Shown here piece after piece: positions 7,091-13,996 of a stretch of 17,702 nucleotides of DNA. A program made the position numbers and the translations under genes. Within the stretch, counting starts at the first letter, position 1, and every line of letters starts with the position of its first letter. Below the pieces are notes generated by a model that was not told the DNA's origin, ran no database searches, and saw nothing but the letters and a program-made list of their open reading frames with translations. This DNA comes from Microcaldota archaeon (GTDB lineage Archaea; Micrarchaeota; Micrarchaeia; Anstonellales; J096), in NCBI GenBank assembly GCA_025058915.1, contig JANXEC010000007.1, positions 1 through 17,702 of the forward strand, given 5' to 3'.

Positions 7091-7730
7091 TCATGGCCTA
7101 TTTCTAGATCTGTTTATAAAATATACAGAACCTTCCCCTAAAACATTCGGGAGAGTAAAATATGCTCTGAAGAAGATATCTATTGAAGACAGAAGGATTG
7201 TAGAACAGAGTGATCCGAGCCCATATACTGAATATCTTCTTAGATTGATTGACTGGAGAAATCACTATTTCCTAGCTGTATTAGTAGAACTTAGGAGAAA
7301 AATCAATAGAGACAGTTCGATACATAAGAAACTATATTTATTGCATAGACTAACATTAGGCATAAACAATGGTTACTATATCGATCCAAGCGAACATCAC
7401 AATGTTATACGAGATGTTATAGAACGTACAGACTTAAGCATACATGCATTCGTAATAGCTAATTTTACATATCCAGAGGTAAAGAAGATATTCAAGATAT
7501 ATTCCGGATTCCGTAAGAACAATATACTAGTTGCAGAAGAAATCCTAGATAAGATCATGATAGAAATTATCAGAACGGCTTCCGAAGATCGTAAGATCTT
7601 AGATCTGGAATACATCGATCTCTATAGAAGCATAAAGGCCCTTGGGGAGAGAGCTCTGCTGATCCAGAATCTATATAATGTTACTAGAGAGTTCTTGACA
7701 AAAAACATATCAACAACCAAACAAATATAA
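7041..7730 (+). CDS. Unknown all-helical protein downstream of psmB
   Basis: A 229-aa protein I do not recognise. It is charged, with no signal peptide or membrane segment, and looks almost entirely alpha-helical (for example YTEYLLRLIDWRNHYFLA, SIHKKLYLLHRLTLG and DLYRSIKALGERALLIQ). No catalytic motif or cysteine cluster is visible. The ATG at 7041 overlaps psmB by 50 nt and has a GGTGA site 8 nt upstream; no later in-frame ATG appears in the N-terminal part. It sits between psmB and alaS, and its TAA stop is embedded in the alaS TATA box. Co-transcription with psmB suggests, but does not prove, a link to protein turnover; a divergent replication or translation factor is equally possible. 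Confidence 0.7.
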   Translation: MLHSYQRTENLDGSKYDHGLFLDLFIKYTEPSPKTFGRVKYALKKISIEDRRIVEQSDPSPYTEYLLRLIDWRNHYFLAVLVELRRKINRDSSIHKKLYLLHRLTLGINNGYYIDPSEHHNVIRDVIERTDLSIHAFVIANFTYPEVKKIFKIYSGFRKNNILVAEEILDKIMIEIIRTASEDRKILDLEYIDLYRSIKALGERALLIQNLYNVTREFLTKNISTTKQI

Positions 7731-7732
7731 AT
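7725..7732 (+). promoter_or_regulatory. TATA box of alaS overlapping the upstream stop codon
   Basis: The element atataaat is centred about 25 bp before the alaS ATG (7754) and contains the TAA stop codon (7728-7730) of the preceding gene. The geometry predicts a leaderless alaS mRNA. No Shine-Dalgarno sequence precedes the ATG. Confidence 0.6.
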
Positions 7733-7753
7733 CCGACCGGAGTATAAATTGCC

Positions 7754-10045
7754 ATGGATAAGAAGGAATTACTCTTTAGATTCCAGGAAAATTGGAGAGA
7801 ACATTACGATCTAGAGGTATTTAGAAGATATGGATTCAGAAGACAGAGATGTAAAGGATGTGGAAGATCATTTTGGAGCATACAGGAGAGAGAGGTGTGC
7901 GGAGATCCCTCATGTTCGGGGTATTCATTCATTGGTAATCCAGTTGGAAAACCTAGAGGATACGTAGAGACCTGGAAGGCAGTGGAGAAGTACTTTGTGG
8001 ATACGGGTCATACATCGATAGAACCATTCCCTACAGTAGCCAGATGGAGAGATGATCTATACTTTACAATCGCAAGCATCAATGATTTCCAACCATACGT
8101 AGTAAATGGAGAATTAGATCCTATAGCAAATCCATTGATAGTTCCACAACCTTGTATAAGATTCAATGATATAGACAACGTTGGAGTAACAGGCAGACAC
8201 TATACCAATTTTGTCATGATAGGACAACATGCCTTCAACAGAGACAGATTGTTCTATTGGAAAGATGAGGCACTGGAACACGATATAAACTATATCACTC
8301 AAGTGCTGAGAATACCAATAGAGGAAATTGTTTTTCATGAAGATGTGTGGGTCGGAGGAGGGAATTTCGGGCCAAGTATCGAGTATTTTGTTAGAGGTTT
8401 GGAACTAGGGAATTGTGTTTTCATGCAGTACGAAGAGTTGCCAGACGGAACATATAGAGAGCTAAGAACAAAAGTCATAGACATGGGTGCTGGTCTAAGT
8501 AGATTAGCATGGATCACGAACGGTAATCCAATGAGCTATGAGATAGTGTTCAGAAAAGGATATGAATATCTTGTATCTAGGAATTCTCTAAAGATAGATA
8601 GAGATCTATATCTGAGGTATGCTAAGATAGCAGGAGGTTTGAATGTTGATGAAGTATCGTATGATCAGTACAGAGAGTTACTCAGAGATTTCAGTGAGGA
8701 GGATCTAAAACAGATAGATATCTTGAAGGCTATCTTTGCAATATTAGACCATACCTCAACTCTCCTATTTACAGTGAGAGATGGAATGTTGCCTTCCAAC
8801 AGCGGAGGGGGATATAACCTTAGGGTAATAAGCAGGAGAATGTTCGAGATGATCGATAGATATGGAATTGATGTTGATTTCTACAAAATACTGGAACTCC
8901 ATATGGATGAATGGAGGGGATTGTTCGATAAATACAGAGAAGGGATTGACTCTACTGCAGAGGTGATAGAGAGGGAGAGAAATAAATATAATAACAATAG
9001 AAAAAATGTAAGCAAATTATTAGATCGGTACAGAGGAAGAACCATAACCATAGACGAAGCAGTTCTGCTATACGAATCAGAAGGAGTACCTATCGATATG
9101 ATAGAGAGGGAATTTGGTTTGAAACTAGACTATAATTTCTACAATAGACTGAGGAAAACCGATTCCAAGAAGAAAACCATAGAGAGAACATTAAATTATA
9201 ACCCTACTGATAAGATGTACTATAGATACCCTCTAGATGCCGAGTTTGAAGCCACAGTTATAGGTGTGGAACCAGATGGTGTTATCTTGGATAGAACCCT
9301 CTTCTATCCAGAGGGTGGGGGACAGGTTGGTGATACAGGATATTTGAATGATATCAGAGTGAATGATACAAAGAAGTATGGAAATGTTATAATACATGTT
9401 GTTCAGGAACCAAACAGGTTCAGAGTCGGAGAGAGAGTAAGAGGAAAAGTTGATATTGATAGGAGATTGATTGTAACCAAACATCACACTGCAGCACATC
9501 TCCTGACACAGGCATCCTATGAGATTCTGGGTGTACATGTCTGGCAAGCAGGTTCATACAAATCAGACACAAAGGCCCACATGGATATATCCCACTACGA
9601 GAGAATAGACTTAGATACTCTGATGAAGATAGAGAGAAGAGTAAATGAAGTAATATTTAGAGGATTACCTATACGTGTAGAGGAAATGAACAGAAATGAG
9701 GCAGAACAGAGATATGGATTCAGGATCTATCAGGGAGGGGCAGTTCCCGGTAAGATCCTAAGGGTTGTTAGGATAGGTGATTACGATGTACAGGTCTGTG
9801 GAGGAACTCATAATATGTTACAATCTACTCAGGAAATAGGGTTCTTCAAAATCATCAAATCAAAATCTGTGTCTGATGGAGTACAGAGAATTGAATTCAA
9901 AGTCGAAAGAGTCGCTCTAGAATATTTACAGTCTCTTGAGAGAACTCTCAGAGAAGATGCAGAAAAGATAAATACAGATCTCTGGGATCTAGGGAAAACC
10001 GCAATCAAGTTCTTTGAGAGATGGAAACAGGCAAAAAAAAGATAG
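7754..10045 (+). CDS. alaS: Alanyl-tRNA synthetase, archaeal type, lacking C-Ala domain
   Basis: Charges tRNA-Ala. The N terminus has the archaeal zinc module (Cys33, Cys36, Cys49, Cys54, then YSFIGNP). The class II catalytic core includes VARWRDDLYFTIASINDF, PQPCIRFNDI, VWVGGGNFGPSIEYF and DMGAGLSRLAW, followed by the helical tRNA-binding region with HTSTLLFTVRDGMLPSNSG. The editing domain shows zinc-site motifs HHTAAHLL (His577-His582) and CGGTH (Cys682-His686), so mischarged Ser/Gly-tRNA clearance should be intact. The protein has 763 aa, whereas archaeal AlaRS usually has about 900: it ends just after FFERWKQAKK, where others begin the coiled coil leading to C-Ala (DHHA1). The next gene, convergent, ends 12 bp away, so no C-Ala remnant follows. 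The start is supported by a TATA box 25 bp upstream. Confidence 0.96.
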   Translation: MDKKELLFRFQENWREHYDLEVFRRYGFRRQRCKGCGRSFWSIQEREVCGDPSCSGYSFIGNPVGKPRGYVETWKAVEKYFVDTGHTSIEPFPTVARWRDDLYFTIASINDFQPYVVNGELDPIANPLIVPQPCIRFNDIDNVGVTGRHYTNFVMIGQHAFNRDRLFYWKDEALEHDINYITQVLRIPIEEIVFHEDVWVGGGNFGPSIEYFVRGLELGNCVFMQYEELPDGTYRELRTKVIDMGAGLSRLAWITNGNPMSYEIVFRKGYEYLVSRNSLKIDRDLYLRYAKIAGGLNVDEVSYDQYRELLRDFSEEDLKQIDILKAIFAILDHTSTLLFTVRDGMLPSNSGGGYNLRVISRRMFEMIDRYGIDVDFYKILELHMDEWRGLFDKYREGIDSTAEVIERERNKYNNNRKNVSKLLDRYRGRTITIDEAVLLYESEGVPIDMIEREFGLKLDYNFYNRLRKTDSKKKTIERTLNYNPTDKMYYRYPLDAEFEATVIGVEPDGVILDRTLFYPEGGGQVGDTGYLNDIRVNDTKKYGNVIIHVVQEPNRFRVGERVRGKVDIDRRLIVTKHHTAAHLLTQASYEILGVHVWQAGSYKSDTKAHMDISHYERIDLDTLMKIERRVNEVIFRGLPIRVEEMNRNEAEQRYGFRIYQGGAVPGKILRVVRIGDYDVQVCGGTHNMLQSTQEIGFFKIIKSKSVSDGVQRIEFKVERVALEYLQSLERTLREDAEKINTDLWDLGKTAIKFFERWKQAKKR

Positions 10046-10053
10046 AAAAGAGG
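10033..10053 (-). terminator. Oligo-T terminator of the pilin-like gene
   Basis: On the minus strand, just past the stop codon of the small membrane protein, the sequence reads cctcttttctatctttttttt, ending in eight T. This is a typical archaeal intrinsic terminator. The same bases encode the Lys-rich end of alaS on the other strand. Confidence 0.5.
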
Positions 10054-10057
10054 TTGA

Positions 10058-10390
10058 TTAGTAACCGCAGCTAAAGTTCTGACCAGGTATGAGAATACTT
10101 AATACGAATGGACCCACTAGATACACCAATGCAGCGAATATTGCAGTCACTAATGCTGCACCTGCAAACTGTCCTACTCTTGCCTTCTGCTCTGATGGTA
10201 ATACCTGAGATATTGCATACAGGAGAGCTCCAAAGACTAGTGCTATGAAAATAACTAGTGGCAATAGATTACACAATAGATCTCTAACTTGATTAGTAGC
10301 ATCCACTATTCTTTGTGTATTACCTCCTCCAGCCGCTGCCAACACTAGACCTACTACTAGCAGTCCTAACAAGATGTATCTGCTGTTCAT
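10058..10390 (-). CDS. Small VirB2/TrbC-like membrane protein, candidate pilin
   Basis: A 110-aa protein. Residues 5-20 form a hydrophobic signal-like segment (YILLGLLVVGLVLAAA) with small residues at a possible cleavage site near 20-23. A polar helix (about 24-38) follows, then membrane helix 41-61, a polar hinge containing SQVLPSEQKARVGQF, and membrane helix 76-101 ending near a Pro. Signal plus two hydrophobic helices with a short basic loop is the architecture of conjugation-type pilins (VirB2/TrbC) and their archaeal DNA-import relatives (CedA1 type). Cys40 and Cys108 could pair. The gene is monocistronic; no VirB4-like ATPase or other pilus gene is in the window. It is divergent from the aminopeptidase through a shared TATA box and predicted leaderless. 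Assignment rests on architecture, not on confirmed homology; it could be another small membrane protein. Confidence 0.6.
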   Translation of the reverse strand: MNSRYILLGLLVVGLVLAAAGGGNTQRIVDATNQVRDLLCNLLPLVIFIALVFGALLYAISQVLPSEQKARVGQFAGAALVTAIFAALVYLVGPFVLSILIPGQNFSCGY

Positions 10391-10412
10391 AATTGTAATA
10401 TAACCGTAAAAG

Positions 10413-10421
10413 TATTTAAAC
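10413..10421. promoter_or_regulatory. Symmetric shared TATA box, pilin-like gene and aminopeptidase
   Basis: tatttaaac contains self-complementary TTTAAA at 10415-10420. Its centre (10417.5) is exactly 27.5 bp from the A of each divergent start codon (10390 minus, 10445 plus). This gives leaderless geometry in both directions from one site. Confidence 0.65.
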
Positions 10422-10444
10422 CTATCGAACTATTCTACTTTATT

Positions 10445-11746
10445 ATGAAAATCATTCCAAAAAGAGGAGGATATAGATTGACAATAAAGAAAGGTAGTAG
10501 GGATACATACAGAATAGAAGATTCCAAACAGAAAGTAATTATATTTTACAAAGACAGAAAACCTAAAGGTCTTAGGCTTGCCAAAACAGTATTTAGCATA
10601 ATGAGAGATATAGATGCTATATATGTACCTAAAACACTTTACTCTAAGCACATACTGTATGGAGTCGCCTTAGCAGATAGAGATTTTAGCATGAAGAGTG
10701 AGAAGGAGGAGAGAAAGGAGAAAGAACTATATACAAACATGGATAGAGATGTGGTTGAATTAGATAGGATTATGATTGAATCAGAGATATATGCACGGAG
10801 CATTGCAAACACACCATCAAACATTGCAACACCAGAATGGATGTTAGAGAGAGCAAAAGAACTTGCAAATGAATATAGACTAGATCTAGAGATCATCGAT
10901 AGATCCAAATTATCAGAACTAGGTATGAATATGTTCCTAGCAGTGAATCAAGGCAGTAACAAAGGAGGATATATAGGGATACTTAAGTACATCCCAAAAT
11001 CACCCAAAGCAAAGGTGGTTCTGGTTGGCAAGGGATTGTGCTTTGATACAGGAGGGCTGTCGATGAAACCTCCTAAGCATATGTACACAATGCACATGGA
11101 TAAATCAGGTGCAGCTGTAGTATTGGGAGTAATGAAGGGTGTTGCAGAACTTAAACCTAATGTTGAGGTATGGGGTGTTCTGGCACTCACAGAGAACTCT
11201 GTTGATGCCAACTCGACACATCCTGGATCCGTAGTCAGGGCCTATAATGGTAAGACAGTTGAAATAGTCCACACAGATGCAGAGGGTAGATTGGTATTAG
11301 GAGATACCGTCGCATATCTCTACAAGAACTACAAATTCGATTACCTCATCACAATCGCCACTCTCACTGGTGCAGCAAACATAGCCTTGGGGAGATATGC
11401 TACAGCTCTCCTATCAAACAACGATGAATTAGTTAGAAGATTGATCAGAGCTGGAGAAGAAGAGGAGGAGAAACTCTGGAGATTACCCCTGTATCCAGAG
11501 TACAATGAATTGATAAAATCATCTATTGCAGACATCAAGAACATAGGGGGTTGGGAGGGAGAGGCAGGAACTATAATAGGGGCAAAGTTCATAGAGAATT
11601 TTGTAGACGGGAAGAATTGGGCTCATCTAGATATAGCAGCGAGAATGATTGATCATGAATTTCATAGAGATGTTGCTAGAGCCCCTAACACTAGAACTCT
11701 CATAAGATTCCTATTAGATCTTAACAAATCTTCTAAGAAAAAGTAA
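10445..11746 (+). CDS. Leucyl aminopeptidase, M17 family
   Basis: A cytosolic di-zinc exopeptidase that removes N-terminal residues from peptides, plausibly finishing peptides released by the proteasome. It has 433 aa. The catalytic domain shows all expected residues: Lys196 and Asp201 in GKGLCFDTGG, Lys208 in LSMK, Asp219 in MHMDKSGAA, and Asp278, Glu280 and Arg282 in HTDAEGRL. The family usually has NTDAEGR; here His replaces the Asn. ATLTGA and GWEGEAGTIIGA are also conserved family segments. The N-terminal domain (about 1-150) is shorter and more divergent than in E. coli PepA, so hexamer or DNA-binding functions cannot be assumed. The mRNA is probably leaderless. The 3' end overlaps the convergent flippase-like gene by 33 nt. 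Confidence 0.93.
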   Translation: MKIIPKRGGYRLTIKKGSRDTYRIEDSKQKVIIFYKDRKPKGLRLAKTVFSIMRDIDAIYVPKTLYSKHILYGVALADRDFSMKSEKEERKEKELYTNMDRDVVELDRIMIESEIYARSIANTPSNIATPEWMLERAKELANEYRLDLEIIDRSKLSELGMNMFLAVNQGSNKGGYIGILKYIPKSPKAKVVLVGKGLCFDTGGLSMKPPKHMYTMHMDKSGAAVVLGVMKGVAELKPNVEVWGVLALTENSVDANSTHPGSVVRAYNGKTVEIVHTDAEGRLVLGDTVAYLYKNYKFDYLITIATLTGAANIALGRYATALLSNNDELVRRLIRAGEEEEEKLWRLPLYPEYNELIKSSIADIKNIGGWEGEAGTIIGAKFIENFVDGKNWAHLDIAARMIDHEFHRDVARAPNTRTLIRFLLDLNKSSKKK

Positions 11747-12874
11747 GAACAACAACAGATAGGTGAATAACAGTACAGTTGATACTATTTTTATGTATTC
11801 GATGTATGAGCTGTAGGGATTCCCGGGATCCAGCACATACCATCCTACAGTGACAAGAACGATAAGATATAATGTTTCAGCCAGACCCAGGGGTTTTTTG
11901 TAGTCTAGAGCTATGAACAGAGTCCTGATCGAATGGGTGATGTTCAGTAATAAGAATGATACACTCAGTTCTATATATCTATCCAGTAATTCATCCTGTA
12001 TATCCAGAAAGTATGAGAATATAAAGTATATACCTGTAGCCCCTATCACATAGAGCAGCAGAGGGGTTAGGGTGTGTAATAGTAGAATGTTCGTGGGAAT
12101 ATAATTGTTATCTCTATAGCTCTGAAGCACAAATGGATAGGTAATTCCATGGAATATACCGACCAGATATTTCAGATTCATGGTCAGATAGTTTATGTTT
12201 GCAAAAGATACTGCAGAGTATTCTTTGAGATCTTTCATGATTATGTTATCGATGCTGTACTGAATTGTTCCAAAAACATCCCCTATAAAATTCCCTAGAT
12301 TCTTCCTGTCTAGACTTGGTATTAGGAAGCCTCTGAAGCCGAGATATTTTCGATTTATAATCATAAAGGCCAGCAAAGGCATAGTTGAACCGAGAATCAT
12401 GAAAGTCTCCAGATGAGTTTCAAATATAACTACTGAGGTCAGAGTGAGATATAGTATGATTGCAAATCTGAGCAATCTAGGTATGATCACAGATACGTGT
12501 CTGTGATTGTCTCCTCTAACCAGCAGTAAGGAGTTAGTGTAGTCTATCACATGCCAGATCCAAAAATTCACAAACACACCTATCGATTGAGTTGTGATAA
12601 TTGATAGAAAAGCAGATACAAACATTCCTAGAAATATGACAGTCAAGATGTATTTAGAAACATCGCTATCAGGTGCCCTACTGAGAACCATCTCTCTAGA
12701 GGTCTTAGAGAAATATAACGAAGTGATCAGAGATAGAATGATATAGACAGATAATGTATAATAATACTGTGCCAACTGATCTGCTGGAATGTAGACTATC
12801 ATCAGAATTGCAGTGAGGAATATAAATACATTCGATGCAAATGCTATGATATTTTTAAGTATCTCTATCATCAC
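11714..12874 (-). CDS. Polytopic membrane protein, probable polysaccharide flippase (MOP/Wzx-like)
   Basis: A 386-aa protein with about 10-12 hydrophobic segments, short loops and basic residues at the cytoplasmic ends. The spacing, including RGDNHRHVSVIIPRLLRFA between helices and a C-terminal run of helices ending FLRRFVKI, resembles MOP-superfamily flippases (Wzx/MATE-like) that move lipid-linked sugars for surface glycans. Such proteins diverge strongly, so this rests on architecture and overall feel, not on a diagnostic motif. The frame begins at GTG 12874; the next codon, ATG 12871, is an equally good start, and the shared TATA lies 26.5 or 29.5 bp upstream respectively. No glycosyltransferase is nearby. 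The last 33 nt overlap pepA in antisense. Confidence 0.6.
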   Translation of the reverse strand: MMIEILKNIIAFASNVFIFLTAILMIVYIPADQLAQYYYTLSVYIILSLITSLYFSKTSREMVLSRAPDSDVSKYILTVIFLGMFVSAFLSIITTQSIGVFVNFWIWHVIDYTNSLLLVRGDNHRHVSVIIPRLLRFAIILYLTLTSVVIFETHLETFMILGSTMPLLAFMIINRKYLGFRGFLIPSLDRKNLGNFIGDVFGTIQYSIDNIIMKDLKEYSAVSFANINYLTMNLKYLVGIFHGITYPFVLQSYRDNNYIPTNILLLHTLTPLLLYVIGATGIYFIFSYFLDIQDELLDRYIELSVSFLLLNITHSIRTLFIALDYKKPLGLAETLYLIVLVTVGWYVLDPGNPYSSYIEYIKIVSTVLLFTYLLLFLLFLRRFVKI

Positions 12875-12895
12875 TCTCTGATACTGATCTCAAGA

Positions 12896-12904
12896 TTTTT
12901 AAAG
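12896..12904. promoter_or_regulatory. Shared TATA box for the divergent flippase-like gene and htpX
   Basis: tttttaaag contains TTTAAA at 12898-12903. Its centre (12900.5) is 25.5 bp from the htpX ATG and 26.5 bp from the flippase-like GTG (29.5 from its ATG). No second TATA candidate at suitable spacing is seen. Confidence 0.58.
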
Positions 12905-12925
12905 ATACCACAAAATAATATAAAC

Positions 12926-13921
12926 ATGAATATTAGTGTAATTCGAAAACCTCAACCTCTGATTAACCCATCAATTAGAAATTCAATAATAACAATATTG
13001 ATAATACTGATTCCAGTAATGCTGATTTCATTTATCATAAGCTCTGTTTTGGTAATAGATAATAACTTCGCTAATGGGTTTTTGACAATAATGATTTTGT
13101 TTGTTATATCATTTCTGATTGAGTTCCTCGTACTGTTGGCCTCGAAGGATATAATAATGATATTATTGGGAGCAGAGAAAGTGTCAGCAGGAGAAATTTT
13201 TGAAACTGTAAAAGACATAGCTGCCAAGGCAAAAATACCAACACCTGAAGTATATATAATACCAAATCCAGATCCAAATGCATTTGCCGTTGGAGTTATA
13301 CAATCCAGATCTGCGATAGGATTGAATTATGGAATTCTACAGTTATTGAACAAAGATGAGTTGAGAGGAGTAATTGCTCATGAGATTGCTCATATCAAGA
13401 ACAGAGACACTTTGCTCATGACAACTGCATCTTTTCTACTTAACTTTGTAGGGATATTGATAGAGTTCACAGGTAGATTATTATTCTATAGAGACAACAG
13501 CAGGAGTGCTCTAATAGGACTAGTATTGATGTTTGTAGGTATAATATTCAGAATCATAGTTGCTCCTCTGATGTTGTTAGCTATATCTAGAACAAGAGAA
13601 TATATGGCTGATGAGACTGGCGCAAGACTAATAAATGATCCTATATCTCTTGCGAATGCTCTACAGAAGATCGAGGATTACTATATAACAAATATCAAAC
13701 GAATGAAAGAAGATGTAAAGAGAAAATACCCAAACACTGAATATACGAATCAAGATAATTCAAACAGTTCTGTTAAGAATGCATTAAAGATGATGTACAT
13801 AGGGAACACGGAGCCTAGAACAAAAACATCATTCCTAAAAGAGTTACTATCAACCCATCCTCCTACTGAGAAGAGAATACAGAGGCTAAAGGAGTTGGCT
13901 AGAGAACTAGGTATTTACTAG
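12926..13921 (+). CDS. htpX: HtpX-like membrane zinc metalloprotease (M48)
   Basis: A 331-aa M48 protease that degrades misfolded membrane proteins. Two N-terminal membrane helices (about 19-45 and 52-78) are followed by the catalytic domain with HEIAH (His152, Glu153, His156) and the third zinc ligand Glu225 in REYMADE. Hydrophobic segments between these (about 164-185 and 193-218) are the second helical pair. The C terminus has the family's STHPPTEKRIQRLKEL. All catalytic residues are present. The mRNA should be leaderless from the shared TATA box. One base after the TAG stop (13919-13921) tRNA-Pro begins, so transcription through htpX probably includes the tRNA. Confidence 0.94.
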   Translation: MNISVIRKPQPLINPSIRNSIITILIILIPVMLISFIISSVLVIDNNFANGFLTIMILFVISFLIEFLVLLASKDIIMILLGAEKVSAGEIFETVKDIAAKAKIPTPEVYIIPNPDPNAFAVGVIQSRSAIGLNYGILQLLNKDELRGVIAHEIAHIKNRDTLLMTTASFLLNFVGILIEFTGRLLFYRDNSRSALIGLVLMFVGIIFRIIVAPLMLLAISRTREYMADETGARLINDPISLANALQKIEDYYITNIKRMKEDVKRKYPNTEYTNQDNSNSSVKNALKMMYIGNTEPRTKTSFLKELLSTHPPTEKRIQRLKELARELGIY

Positions 13922-13922
13922 A

Positions 13923-13996
13923 GGGGATGTGGGGTAACCTGGTTAGCCTGCGGGCTTTGGGAGCCCGAGATCCCGGTTCAAATCCGGGCATCCCCA
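13923..13996 (+). tRNA. tRNA-Pro(TGG)
   Basis: A 74-nt cloverleaf with acceptor stem ggggatg/catcccc and discriminator A. The anticodon stem cgggc/gcccg encloses loop tttggga, giving anticodon TGG. The T arm is cccggttcaaatccggg. There is no intron and no encoded CCA. It starts one base after the htpX stop codon and no TATA-like sequence lies 25-30 bp upstream, so it is probably released from the htpX transcript. Its last 19 nt are antisense to the end of the taw1 coding sequence. Confidence 0.96.

Noticed and set aside
10031..10060. Programmed frameshift at the A8 run extending AlaRS into a C-Ala domain
   Set aside because: No C-Ala-like sequence follows in any frame, and the convergent gene ends 12 bp away; the run is better explained as the terminator of that gene on the other strand.
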